A DNA stretch of 64,000 bases from Spirochaetales bacterium (GCA_017614375.1 JAGABZ010000016.1:59643-123642), one strand, 5' to 3'. Counted from the first letter of the stretch, positions 1-8,722 are shown. The notes: generated from the sequence alone by a model not told the origin. A program made the numbers and translations.

Positions 1-405
1 CGCGCCCGGGGTTTCGGAAGCGAAGTGATTGCCCCTGTTATGGACAGGCTTGAGGCCGAGGGCTCGCTTGACGAGGTGCGTTTCTGCCTGGATTTCACCG
101 AATCCCGGCTGAGAAAGCATCCCGAGGGCCGCTCACTGATGGAAAAGAGGCTGGCTGCCCGGGGCGCGGGGAAGGAGGCTGTCAGGCAGGCGCTGGATGC
201 TGTTTACACCCCGGATGGCGCCGTGGAAATCGCCGCCCGCGCGCTGGAGGGAATACTCACCGCCACACCTGATCAGGACAGTGCCAGACAGGCCTTTGCC
301 AGGGCGGGGTTTCCTTTGTGGCAATTTGAGTCCGCAAAAGAACTTGTAGAAGAATGGAGTCAGGCGCCGGAGGTCGGTCAGGCCTTGACACGAAACGGTG
401 TTTGA
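1..405 (+). CDS. recX: RecX family regulatory protein, 5' end missing
   Basis: The reading frame is open from base 1, so the start lies left of the window. About 134 residues are visible. The helical pattern with a 'gsLDevrFclDFtesRlrkhP' style repeat, then 'L..rGagkeavrqAL', is that of RecX, the small three-helix-repeat protein that binds RecA filaments and limits recombinase activity. A GTG at base 25 could be read as a start, but it falls inside the first repeat, so I take the gene as truncated by the window edge. The end of the gene carries a possible promoter for enolase. recA is not visible. Family assignment is by motif recognition; moderately sure. Confidence 0.68.
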   Translation, partial: RARGFGSEVIAPVMDRLEAEGSLDEVRFCLDFTESRLRKHPEGRSLMEKRLAARGAGKEAVRQALDAVYTPDGAVEIAARALEGILTATPDQDSARQAFARAGFPLWQFESAKELVEEWSQAPEVGQALTRNGV

Positions 406-413
406 AGCATATT
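385..413 (+). promoter_or_regulatory. Putative sigma70-type promoter of eno
   Basis: TTGACA (385-390), 17-base spacer, CATATT (408-413), inside the 3' end of recX and about 37 bases before the enolase ATG. A second option is TTGTCT (413-418) with TATAGG (436-441), which would overlap the ribosome binding site. Confidence 0.45.
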
Positions 414-446
414 TGTCTTGTGCTGTTTCAGCGCATATAGGAGTGA

Positions 447-1742
<1,296 letters not shown>

Positions 1743-1764
1743 GGCTCCTGTTTTCAGGCCATCG

Positions 1765-1793
1765 GGGAACCGCTTGAGGGCGGTTCCCTTTTT
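1765..1793 (+). terminator. Rho-independent terminator of eno
   Basis: Perfect 9-bp stem GGGAACCGC / GCGGTTCCC (1765-1773 and 1780-1788), 6-base loop, followed by TTTTT. Confidence 0.85.
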
Positions 1794-1799
1794 CATGCC

Positions 1800-1828
1800 T
1801 TTACGCGCAAATGAAGGTGGATTATCAT
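1800..1828 (+). promoter_or_regulatory. Putative promoter giving a leaderless transcript
   Basis: TTTACG (1800-1805), 17-base spacer, TATCAT (1823-1828). The ATG of the next gene is only 7 bases past the -10 box and has no Shine-Dalgarno sequence, so transcription would start at or next to the start codon. Confidence 0.55.
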
Positions 1829-1835
1829 CTTTGGC

Positions 1836-2639
1836 ATGGACGGTCAGAAATTGCCTGCACTTACTACCGAACTGATGGGACGGATTCTCTACGCGATGGA
1901 GGATCAGGACGGACTGTGGCGCTTCAGCCTGAGCGGAGGTGTCCCGGTCCGTATTGAGCCGGATGCCCCCGGACAGAACGATGACCTGGTCGCGCTTCCC
2001 CCCTGGACGAGCAAGGACGGTTTTGCCCTGATGGTCCGCTACGCCGAGAAGCGGGCTCCGAGCGCCCTGGGCGCGGGGCTTCTGAGAGTGCTCAATTCAC
2101 ACCGGCGGGGTGTTTTCCGGCTTTTCAAGGAGACTCTTGAGGAGGCGGGGGCGCTGGAGGACTGGTATGCCTTCAAGCAGGAACAGATGGGGCAGGTCAT
2201 CAGACAGTGGTACGACGGACTGGGGTTCGAGGGCGGCCCCCTGGACACCGAGACGGGTGAGGACAGCCTTTTCATGCTGGAGGATTTCGATCTGCGGTTC
2301 GTTTCTCCGGACCGGCTGAAAGGGGTGCCGCGCCACGCTGGAGCAGGAACCGCCGACCGGGCGGTGGCCCTGTTTGCCCCTGACGGCTCGGTTGCGGGCT
2401 ATGTCTCGTTCGGAGTCCTGTCCTCGGGTGCCTTTGTCGAGGATTACTGGGTCAGACCGGAGTTCCGCGGCAACGGGCTGTTCTCGCTGATGTACGAGAG
2501 CCTTTCGGAGTTTTTTGAGAAAGAGGGCCTGACAACGGCCGATTTCCCGGTTTATTCCGGTTTTTCCTTTATCGCCAACCGCTTCGCAGCTACCGGGGCC
2601 GAGGAAGTGCGCAGGGTCCTGCGCGTTCCGCTGGCCTGA
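1836..2639 (+). CDS. UPF0158-like domain fused to GNAT acetyltransferase
   Basis: A 267-residue two-domain protein. Residues 1 to about 135 resemble UPF0158: an N-terminal 'W..F', a middle block, and RRGVFRLFKETLEEAG followed by WYAFKQEQ and IRQWYDGLG. Residues 150-260 form a GNAT fold with the acetyl-CoA binding motif RGNG (211-214) after the strand VEDYWVRPEF. The substrate cannot be told. UPF0158 proteins have no established function; GNAT domains transfer acyl groups from acyl-CoA. It appears to be transcribed alone from its own leaderless promoter, with trkA having a separate one. The domain boundary is my reading of sequence pattern, so the N-terminal assignment is less sure than the GNAT part. 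Confidence 0.7.
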   Translation: MDGQKLPALTTELMGRILYAMEDQDGLWRFSLSGGVPVRIEPDAPGQNDDLVALPPWTSKDGFALMVRYAEKRAPSALGAGLLRVLNSHRRGVFRLFKETLEEAGALEDWYAFKQEQMGQVIRQWYDGLGFEGGPLDTETGEDSLFMLEDFDLRFVSPDRLKGVPRHAGAGTADRAVALFAPDGSVAGYVSFGVLSSGAFVEDYWVRPEFRGNGLFSLMYESLSEFFEKEGLTTADFPVYSGFSFIANRFAATGAEEVRRVLRVPLA

Positions 2640-2652
2640 ATGCCGGGGCTTG

Positions 2653-2682
2653 TTGATTACAAACGGGGGATTGGGGTAGCAT
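2653..2682 (+). promoter_or_regulatory. Putative leaderless promoter of trkA
   Basis: TTGATT (2653-2658), 18-base spacer, TAGCAT (2677-2682), then six bases and the ATG of trkA. No Shine-Dalgarno sequence is present. Confidence 0.5.
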
Positions 2683-2688
2683 AGGCCT

Positions 2689-4038
2689 ATGAAAGTGATG
2701 ATTCTTGGAGCGGGAAAGCGCGGGCTGAGGCTTGCGCAGCACCTTGCCGAGGAAAGCAACGACGTCGTAATCATCGACACAAAGGAGAAGCTGACCCGCG
2801 CGGCGATGGACAAGATCGACTGCATCGCCTTTCCGGGAAGCGGAACCAGCCTCGAGGACCTGAGCGATGCGGGAACCGACAGCGCCGATGCCTTTGTGGC
2901 CCTGACCGGAGACGACGAGGTCAATCTGGTCGCCTGCGCCCTGGCCAGCCATGAATTCCAGGTGCCGCTGACCATAGCGTCGATCAGAAACATCTCCTAT
3001 ACGGGCAGCAGCGGGACGAACTCCAACCTGCTCGGGATTACCCACATCGTCAACACCGACTACGAAATAGCCTCGGACATCTATGATGAAATCGAGCGCG
3101 GACTGTTCAGCGACATCATCTCCCTCCACGATTCGAAACTGGTTGTGTACAACCTGGTCGTGGGAGACAATCCGGAGTTCTGCAACCTTCCCGTCATTGA
3201 TCTGAGGGCAAAGGTGAACACCGACTGCCTGATTGTGGCCATCTACCGGGACGGGGAATCGCTGATCCCCAGCGGGGATACCATGGTACTCCCCGGGGAT
3301 ACGATCAGTCTGGTGATGAAGCCTGAGGACAGCCAGAAGGCGGTCAAGATAACCGGCCGCCCGAGGATAAAGCCGCAGAAGATTGTCATCGTGGGGGCCA
3401 CCACCGCCACCAAGCTGCTGCTGGGCATGTTCCCGCCCAACGAGAGGGGCAAGTTCGCCGTCATCGACCGCGACGAGGCCGTCTGCGAGGAGTTCGCCAG
3501 GGAGTTTCCTGAGGCACTGATCATCAACGGCGACATTGCCGACGAGGACATACTCGAGGACGAGGGTCTGGATTCGTACGACCTGCTGGTCTCGACGACT
3601 TCAAACGATGAGCTGAACATAATCATCGCCAGTTATTGCAAGCAGATAGGGTTCGACTACTCAATCGCCGTCGTCCGGAGCAACAACAACTACACCAAGC
3701 TGGCCCGGCACATGGGAATCGACTCGATCGTCTCGTCCCAGGAGGTCACGGTCGACTCGATCACCCGCTATCTCCACGGAACGAACGTCGCCAGCGTCCA
3801 CTCCCTCTTTGACGCGAAGATCGAGGTTTTCGAGTACATGCTCGGGGTCAAGAGCAAGGCCTTGGCCAAAAAGCTCAGGCAGTTCAACATGAAGGGCAGG
3901 GGCCTTATCGCCGGGGTTACGAAGCCCTCGGGAGTGACGCTGATTCCCAACGGCGAATACCGGCTTGAGGCAGGCGACATCCTGGTACTGATAGTCAGGC
4001 AGGAAAAGGCCGTCTCGGTCATGAGGATGTTCGAGTAG
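2689..4038 (+). CDS. trkA: Trk system potassium uptake regulatory subunit TrkA
   Basis: 449 residues with two RCK_N/RCK_C tandem units, the standard TrkA layout. The first Rossmann nucleotide-binding motif begins at residue 1 (MILGAGKRGLRLAQHL) and the second near residue 227 (IVIVGATTATKLL). The C-terminal TrkA_C domain ends in 'LEAGDILVLIVRQE'. TrkA is a cytosolic ring that gates TrkH in response to NAD(H)/ATP. The second glycine motif is less canonical (GATTATK) than the first. The stop codon directly abuts the ATG of trkH, so the pair is translationally coupled. The ATG has no Shine-Dalgarno sequence, in keeping with a leaderless transcript. Confidence 0.95.
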   Translation: MKVMILGAGKRGLRLAQHLAEESNDVVIIDTKEKLTRAAMDKIDCIAFPGSGTSLEDLSDAGTDSADAFVALTGDDEVNLVACALASHEFQVPLTIASIRNISYTGSSGTNSNLLGITHIVNTDYEIASDIYDEIERGLFSDIISLHDSKLVVYNLVVGDNPEFCNLPVIDLRAKVNTDCLIVAIYRDGESLIPSGDTMVLPGDTISLVMKPEDSQKAVKITGRPRIKPQKIVIVGATTATKLLLGMFPPNERGKFAVIDRDEAVCEEFAREFPEALIINGDIADEDILEDEGLDSYDLLVSTTSNDELNIIIASYCKQIGFDYSIAVVRSNNNYTKLARHMGIDSIVSSQEVTVDSITRYLHGTNVASVHSLFDAKIEVFEYMLGVKSKALAKKLRQFNMKGRGLIAGVTKPSGVTLIPNGEYRLEAGDILVLIVRQEKAVSVMRMFE

Positions 4039-5493
4039 ATGAATTTCCTCTTCGACATCAGGCTGATTTTCATCCTCCAAAGCTGTATCTCGACGCTGAT
4101 GCTTATCCCGGCGGGAGTGTCGGCTTACTACGGAGAGACGTCGGTCTTTCTGGCCTTTGTTGAAACCACGGCCTTTGTCTACATCCTGACAATCATTTCA
4201 AGCATCATCACCGCGGGAAACCGCAACCGCAAGCTCTCCGCCCGGGACGGCTGTTTCATGACGACGGTCTCGTGGATCCTGGCCACGGTATTCGGGGCGA
4301 TTCCTCTGCTCAGAAGCGGTGCCTACGATACTTTTTCAAAGGCCTTCTTTGAAATCATGAGCGGGTTCACCACCACCGGAGCGTCGGTACTGAGGGATTT
4401 CGAGACCTGTTCCAAGGGCATCCTGTTCTGGCGCTCGATGACCAACTGGCTGGGCGGCATGGGATTCGTCGTCCTGTTCGTCGCCATTTTCCCGACCCTC
4501 GGGGTGGGCGGCACGATGCTTTTCGGCGCCGAATCGGTCGGGCCGACAAAGGGCAAGCTGGCACCGAAAGCCCGCACCACCGCCATGGCGCTGTGGCTCA
4601 TCTATCTGGGTTTCTCGGTGCTTGAGACGCTGATGCTCCTGCTCGGCGGACTGACCCCGTACGAATCGGTGACCGTGACCTTTTCCACTATGTCCTGCGC
4701 AGGATTCTGCGTCAAATCCGCCTCAATCGCCGCCTTCGGCAGCGCATATGTCGATGTGGTGGTCACTGTCTTCATGCTCATCGGCGGCACCAACTTCGCC
4801 CTGTTCTTTCTGATATTCACGGGCAAGTTCAAGCAGGTCACCAGGAACGCGGAGCTGCGCTCCTACCTGTTTATCTTCATCGTGTTCTTTGTGATGTGCT
4901 CTGCAGGGCTCTGGCTCACCGGCAGTTATCCGAGCCTGCCTGCGGCGATGCGCTACTCGGCGTTCCAGCTGGCTTCCATCCTGACCACTACGGGATTTGC
5001 GACTACGAACTATACCGTCTGGCCGGTGTTCTGCCAGTTCTGCGTCTTCTGCATGATGCTCATCGGTGGCTGTGCCGGCTCCACTGCGGGAGGCATGAAG
5101 GTCATCCGCGTCCGGACTCTGGTCAGGATGAGCAGCACCGAAATCCGCCTCAGGGTCCATCCGCGCGGGGTATTCCCGCTTAAGAACGGCAACGAGAAAC
5201 TCGATGACCGGACGATGCACTCGATTGCCGCCTTCTGCGGGCTTTATCTGGTCATCTGGTTCTTTTCCTCGTTGGTCATCGCCATAGCCGGTCAGGATTT
5301 CGCGACAACACTCACCAGCACTCTGCTCACCCTGGGCAACATAGGAATAGGGTTCGGCGCGGTCAGCCCGGCGGGAAACTTCCTGGTCTTCCCCGACTGG
5401 ACGTTGTGGGTGTTCAGTTTCCTGATGATGGTGGGACGTCTGGAGCTCTACACTGTCCTGATCATCTTTTCCCGGAGTTTCTGGAAGGGTTGA
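4039..5493 (+). CDS. trkH: Trk system potassium uptake transmembrane subunit TrkH
   Basis: 484-residue integral membrane protein of the SKT superfamily, forming the potassium translocation pore with TrkA as gating partner. Selectivity-filter style segments are visible: SGFTTTGASVL, TMSCAGFCV, LTTTGFATTNY and LLTLGNIGIGFG, i.e. four P-loop repeats each with a conserved glycine. Strongly hydrophobic helices run throughout. It begins on the base after the trkA stop, so it depends on trkA transcription. Length is as usual for TrkH. The order trkA-trkH in one operon is common. Confidence 0.95.
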   Translation: MNFLFDIRLIFILQSCISTLMLIPAGVSAYYGETSVFLAFVETTAFVYILTIISSIITAGNRNRKLSARDGCFMTTVSWILATVFGAIPLLRSGAYDTFSKAFFEIMSGFTTTGASVLRDFETCSKGILFWRSMTNWLGGMGFVVLFVAIFPTLGVGGTMLFGAESVGPTKGKLAPKARTTAMALWLIYLGFSVLETLMLLLGGLTPYESVTVTFSTMSCAGFCVKSASIAAFGSAYVDVVVTVFMLIGGTNFALFFLIFTGKFKQVTRNAELRSYLFIFIVFFVMCSAGLWLTGSYPSLPAAMRYSAFQLASILTTTGFATTNYTVWPVFCQFCVFCMMLIGGCAGSTAGGMKVIRVRTLVRMSSTEIRLRVHPRGVFPLKNGNEKLDDRTMHSIAAFCGLYLVIWFFSSLVIAIAGQDFATTLTSTLLTLGNIGIGFGAVSPAGNFLVFPDWTLWVFSFLMMVGRLELYTVLIIFSRSFWKG

Positions 5494-5497
5494 CGCC

Positions 5498-5523
5498 AAA
5501 GCCGTAATTGACGGCTTTCTTTG
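5498..5523 (+). terminator. Possible weak terminator after trkH
   Basis: 8-bp stem AAAGCCGT / ACGGCTTT with a 5-base loop, followed by a T-rich stretch broken by C and G. mscS follows closely, so it may only attenuate. Confidence 0.4.
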
Positions 5524-5553
5524 TCTCGTATAGGATTGGACGCAGGAGGTTCT

Positions 5554-6420
5554 ATGGACGCTTCTGATGTTGAATCCATTGTTGAGGCGGTTGAGGAGGA
5601 ATCCTCGTTCCTCGGCCAGATCGGGCACTATTTCCGCTCGTCATCTTTTGCCTTTCTTGAGCTGCTGGTCATTATCCTCTTCGGACTGGCGATAATCCGC
5701 ATCGTGATGAAACTTGTCAGGCAGGCCCTGCTGGTCAGCCGGATCGACAAGTCCCTCATCTCATTCATCGACACAATCGTGCACTTCATCCTGCTCCTGG
5801 TGCTGCTGATCATCTGCCTGAACAAGATGCACGTGAACATCACCGGTATTGTGACCCTGATTTCCGCGATGGGACTGGCCATAGGCCTTGCCCTGCAGGA
5901 TCTGGTCTCCGGCGTTGCAAACGGACTGGTGATCATCAACACCAAGCCGTTCAAGGTTGACGATTTCGTCACAATCGGCGGCCAGAGCGGTACGGTAAAG
6001 GAGATTTCGCTTCTTCACACGGTGCTGGTGACCACGGACAACAAGAAAATCGTCCTGACGAACAAGTCGGTCTACAACTCCGACATAGTCGACTACAGCA
6101 CCTTTGCCAACCGCCGTCTGGATCTGACTTTCAACGTTGACTACAACACCAATATCAAGAAGGCCCGCGAGGTGATCCGCTCCGTCGTCGAGGCCCATCC
6201 GCTGGCCCTGACCAATCCGGCACCGTTCGTACGGCTCTCCGACAGTCAGGACAGCGCCCTGATCATCACGGTCCGCGTCTGGGTAAAGAGCGAGAACTAC
6301 TGGGATCTCAACTGGGATCTCCGCGAGCAGGTGCTCGAGGCTCTTAAAAAGGCCAAGATCACCATTCCGTTCCCGCAGGTCACTGTGGGCTACCGTGAGA
6401 CAAAGGAGGTCAAGAAATGA
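5554..6420 (+). CDS. mscS: Small-conductance mechanosensitive channel MscS
   Basis: 288 residues from the ATG at 5554, which follows a near-perfect AGGAGGT ribosome binding site; an upstream TTG at 5521 in frame is less likely. Three membrane segments (about residues 35-55, 70-95, 100-125) are followed by the pore helix 'AMGLAIGLALQDLVSGVANGL', rich in Gly/Ala as in MscS TM3. The beta domain (FKVDDFVTIGGQSGTV) and the alpha-beta C-terminal cage follow. The channel releases solutes on hypo-osmotic shock, complementing the potassium uptake system upstream. Its stop overlaps the start of the next gene by four bases (ATGA). Confidence 0.93.
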   Translation: MDASDVESIVEAVEEESSFLGQIGHYFRSSSFAFLELLVIILFGLAIIRIVMKLVRQALLVSRIDKSLISFIDTIVHFILLLVLLIICLNKMHVNITGIVTLISAMGLAIGLALQDLVSGVANGLVIINTKPFKVDDFVTIGGQSGTVKEISLLHTVLVTTDNKKIVLTNKSVYNSDIVDYSTFANRRLDLTFNVDYNTNIKKAREVIRSVVEAHPLALTNPAPFVRLSDSQDSALIITVRVWVKSENYWDLNWDLREQVLEALKKAKITIPFPQVTVGYRETKEVKK

Positions 6421-6917
6421 GCCACCTGACCGACAACGCACAGTTCAACCAGTTTCTGAATACCTTCCTCACATGGGGTTGCGTCTATCTGGTTTTCTGG
6501 GTGATAAGCCGCTTCTTTGTCGCCCGCAAGAACACTGTAATCCAGGCCCGTGACATCATCAAATCGGTCCGCAACGCCGTCTCGCAGTACCAGAGCCGCA
6601 ACAAGGTCACCAGCATTCCGCAGATTCAGCACACTGCGGCCTTTCTGCGCAAGATCAAGCGCAAGCTGATCAACGCGGACAAGCTCCTGTCCATCTACCA
6701 GTATGAGCACAGCGACATCATGGCCCTGGTCCAGGTCCGCTCGACAGTCGGCGCGATGCAGAAATCCTGCCAGGCTGTAATCAATGCCGTACTCGACGGC
6801 AACCCCGATACCTACAACGAGGCACTGCAGAGCATCGTCTCCACCTGTGAGGACGATATCAAGCTGATAGACACCATTGCCGAAATGGTGTCCCGGGCAC
6901 AGTTGCTGAAGGTCTGA
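6417..6917 (+). CDS. Uncharacterised membrane protein coupled to mscS
   Basis: 166 residues, family not recognised. One hydrophobic segment (about residues 18-34, CVYLVFWVISRFFV) follows a short N-terminus; the rest is charged, mostly helical, and likely cytosolic, with a basic stretch (RKIKRKLINADK). The ATG overlaps the mscS stop (ATGA), so the two are translated as a unit. By context it could be an accessory or anchoring protein for the channel, but nothing in the sequence proves this. No terminator is obvious before the tRNA promoter that follows. Confidence 0.75.
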   Translation: MSHLTDNAQFNQFLNTFLTWGCVYLVFWVISRFFVARKNTVIQARDIIKSVRNAVSQYQSRNKVTSIPQIQHTAAFLRKIKRKLINADKLLSIYQYEHSDIMALVQVRSTVGAMQKSCQAVINAVLDGNPDTYNEALQSIVSTCEDDIKLIDTIAEMVSRAQLLKV

Positions 6918-6944
6918 AACGGCCCTCGGAAGCCCGACAGGCGG

Positions 6945-6973
6945 TTGACAATATCCTGCGTTTTCTTTATGTT
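6945..6973 (+). promoter_or_regulatory. Promoter of the initiator tRNA gene
   Basis: Consensus TTGACA (6945-6950), 17-base spacer, TATGTT (6968-6973), with the mature tRNA starting 12 bases later. Confidence 0.75.
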
Positions 6974-6984
6974 AGCAAGGTCGA

Positions 6985-7057
6985 CGCAGGGTAGAGCAGT
7001 TGGCAGCTTGCCGGGCTCATAACCCGGAGGTCACAGGTTCGAGTCCTGTCCCTGCTA
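6985..7057 (+). tRNA. tRNA-fMet (CAT), initiator
   Basis: A 73-base cloverleaf with anticodon CAT at 7018-7020. Three features mark it as the initiator: an unpaired position 1-72 (C1 against T72), an A11-T24 pair in the D stem, and three consecutive G-C pairs (GGG/CCC) next to the anticodon loop. T stem ACAGG/CCTGT with loop TTCGAGT is perfect. CCA is not encoded (the bases after discriminator A are AAC). An elongator tRNA-Met or tRNA-Ile2 would normally have a paired 1-72. Its 3' end is repeated 140 bases downstream. Confidence 0.9.
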
Positions 7058-7095
7058 AACGAAGAAGCCCAGCCCAGTGCTGGGTTTCTTCGTTT
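7057..7095 (+). terminator. Terminator-like long hairpin directly after tRNA-fMet
   Basis: A 17-bp stem with a single G-T wobble (AAACGAAGAAGCCCAGC against GCTGGGTTTCTTCGTTT) and 5-base loop. The 5' arm starts at the tRNA discriminator base, so the hairpin would also define the 3' trailer for processing. Confidence 0.75.
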
Positions 7096-7102
7096 ACGGA
7101 TA

Positions 7103-7224
7103 TAGCAGGACTCGAAGCGTAGCGTGAGACCGGACGCGATTCGATGAGCGACCGGCAGCGTAGCCGGCCTGAGCCGGACCTACCGGGAGGCGAAGGCGAG
7201 TCCTGTCCCTGCTATCTTTTTTTT
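7103..7224 (+). repeat. Structured element ending in a second copy of the tRNA-fMet 3' end
   Basis: An 18-base exact copy of the tRNA 3' end (CGAGTCCTGTCCCTGCTA) lies at 7197-7214; the original is at 7040-7057. The element opens with an inverted, slightly shortened copy (TAGCAGGACTCG, 7103-7114), so the ends can pair across about 100 bases. Inside is a smaller hairpin (CCGGC/GCCGG, 7152-7167) and GC-rich repeated words (GCGTAGC). Eight Ts follow the copy (7217-7224), giving a terminator-like end. It may be an attachment-site scar or an intrinsically structured RNA. Confidence 0.7.
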
Positions 7225-7251
7225 GTAGTTTCCCTTGCAATGTCCTATAAT
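7223..7251 (+). promoter_or_regulatory. Putative promoter of the GH16 gene
   Basis: TTGTAG (7223-7228), 17-base spacer, consensus TATAAT (7246-7251), 22 bases before the ATG at 7274. Confidence 0.55.
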
Positions 7252-7273
7252 TGCCAGCGTGGGAGAGCCCAGC

Positions 7274-8095
7274 ATGAAAAAGCTTTTTATAATGTCAGCG
7301 CTAGTATGTATTGCATTCTCCTTATGCTGCTGCGCACAAAATGTAGCAGATGATGACGGCACGTTATCATTCAAAGGCAAAAAATACATCTGTACTTTCT
7401 CCGATGAGTTTGAATCTGAAAAACTAGATACGAAAAACTGGCAATACTGTCCTCAGCAGCAACGTCAGGATGCGGGAGGCTGGTGGAGCAATAAATGCAG
7501 CACTTTTGAAAACGGAAACTACGTCATAACCTGCACAACAAAAGAAGACGGAACACCGATAAGCGGAGGAATCAGAAGCCGCGGAAAATTCGAACAGACC
7601 TACGGGCTTTACAACATGCGCTTCAAGGTGGAGAAAGCAGAAGGGCTCTGGTATGCGTTCTGGCTCATGACGGACAAGATGAGTGATGCAACGGTCGGAA
7701 ACGGAGCAACTGACGGAGCTGAAATCGACATAATTGAAGTTGTCCCGCATGACGGAGCTTATTACACAACAATCCACTGGGACGGATACGGTGAAAACCT
7801 GAAGAGCAAACACCCGACAGGCAAGAGAATAGACGACAGCTTTTACGGCACTTACCATGACCTGTGGTTCTTATGGGATGAAGACGGATACAAGCTTTAT
7901 ATGGACGGAACAGATGAAGAACACCTCATATATGACATGCCGGGAAAGCAGTATGGGGAGGGAACGTGTCAGGTTCCATGTTATATGAAGATAACGGCTG
8001 AATACGGAAAATGGGCCGGTCCAATCGTACCGGAGCAGCTTCCTGCGCATTTCTATGTCGATTACATAAGGGTTTACGAGGAAATGTCTGAATAG
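7274..8095 (+). CDS. Secreted GH16 family beta-glucanase (laminarinase/lichenase type)
   Basis: 273 residues. An N-terminal lipoprotein-like signal (FIMSALVCIAFSLCCC) suggests export and possibly lipid anchoring. The GH16 catalytic motif EIDIIE is present with nucleophile Glu150 and acid/base Glu155; the extra residue between Asp152 and Glu155 (beta-bulge type) is typical of laminarinases and other beta-1,3-glucanases. Supporting blocks are FSDEF near residue 43, GGIRSRGKF, and the C-terminal FYVDYIRVYE. The start at 7274 is chosen because the signal peptide begins there and GGGAG precedes it. The gene is visibly richer in A/T and in A/T-ending codons than its neighbours and lies beside a tRNA, both signs of transfer. 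The exact substrate is uncertain. Confidence 0.88.
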   Translation: MKKLFIMSALVCIAFSLCCCAQNVADDDGTLSFKGKKYICTFSDEFESEKLDTKNWQYCPQQQRQDAGGWWSNKCSTFENGNYVITCTTKEDGTPISGGIRSRGKFEQTYGLYNMRFKVEKAEGLWYAFWLMTDKMSDATVGNGATDGAEIDIIEVVPHDGAYYTTIHWDGYGENLKSKHPTGKRIDDSFYGTYHDLWFLWDEDGYKLYMDGTDEEHLIYDMPGKQYGEGTCQVPCYMKITAEYGKWAGPIVPEQLPAHFYVDYIRVYEEMSE

Positions 8096-8184
8096 GCACG
8101 CACTCGGAGGAAATTGCGGGATTGTATCAATTGAGCCCTACGCGGGTATCAAAGTAGAGCTACCTTGATACAAAGGTACACAAG

Positions 8185-8246
8185 GAAAGAGGATTTTCTA
8201 ATTCTTTAATTACAAAGAATTAACAGAATTCCCTCTTTCTTTTTTA
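8185..8246 (+). terminator. Nested-hairpin terminator after GH16
   Basis: Outer stem GAAAGAGG / CCTCTTTC (8185-8192, 8232-8239) encloses an inner stem AATTCTTT / AAAGAATT, and a run of six Ts follows. Just upstream, 8147-8170 forms another hairpin (TATCAAaGTAG / CTACcTTGATA). Confidence 0.75.
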
Positions 8247-8537
8247 TCCGCGAAAACCGTCAAAATCGAGGGTTCTGCCCTCTAAAGCGCAAGTGCTCTA
8301 AAACCCATGCACAACGCCTTTCTTCAAATTCTGGGATAGTTTGGTAATTCTGGGCGAGTAGGAGTTATTCTGGGATAGTCTAATCATAGCCACGAACCGC
8401 ACCCCCTCGTTCGATGGGTGTCTTGATTATACTGTATACATCATAGAATCATGACTGTTCTGAATCATCTAAGTTGACTGATTCGATGACATTGTCCCAA
8501 TACTTTTTTTTCCCTTTCCAAGTCCCGATGATTAATC
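8247..8537. other. Non-coding stretch with three short tandem repeats
   Basis: No gene is supportable here. The word ATTCTGGG(AT/CG)AGT occurs three times at 8327-8340, 8346-8359 and 8365-8379, spaced by 19 and 20 bases. The rest is mixed-composition sequence, becoming AT-rich towards the repeat at 8538. It may be remnant DNA of the transferred segment carrying the GH16 gene. Confidence 0.5.
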
Positions 8538-8722
8538 TTGGTGGTTCTTTCAGATTTGATGAAAAACCAATTGACTGGTCACTTTTTTTCAAATCCGGGA
8601 ATTTGATGCTATTCAGATAGCATCTTTTTTTAAAAATCACAAATTTGATGCTATTCAAGTAGCATCTTTTTTACAAAAAAGGAAAAAAGATGCTATCGGG
8701 GACGGGTCAGGCCTTGGCCGGG
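8538..8722 (+). repeat. Dispersed ~187-bp repeat R1, left copy
   Basis: This segment recurs at 15718-15905 in the same orientation with only scattered differences. Shared landmarks, in order: TTGGTGGTT, GATTGACTGGTCAC-like word, GATGCTATTCAGATAGCATC, a second GATGCTA...TAGCATC unit, a third GATGCTATC, and the right end GGTCAGGCCTTGGCCGG. The first unit is a perfect 8-bp hairpin (8605-8624) followed by seven Ts; the second is a 7-bp hairpin (8647-8666) followed by six Ts. The third half-site can pair with the second arm through a 13-bp stem including the T and A runs. The two copies bracket the cellobiose locus. Confidence 0.9.

Noticed and set aside
6985..7057. Elongator tRNA-Met or tRNA-Ile2 (CAT)
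   Set aside because: The mismatch at 1-72, A11-T24 and three G-C pairs by the anticodon loop are initiator features.
8247..8340. A degenerate transposase on the minus strand
   Set aside because: The translated pieces are short, broken by stops, and carry no DDE or other transposase motif.
8327..8379. CRISPR-like array
   Set aside because: Only three 13-15-base words at 19-20-base spacing, no spacer-repeat structure and no cas genes.
8449..8658. Short minus-strand frame shared by both R1 copies (NSIKF...CYLNSIKF)
   Set aside because: The similarity comes from the palindromic repeat units; the frames diverge outside them and lack start signals.
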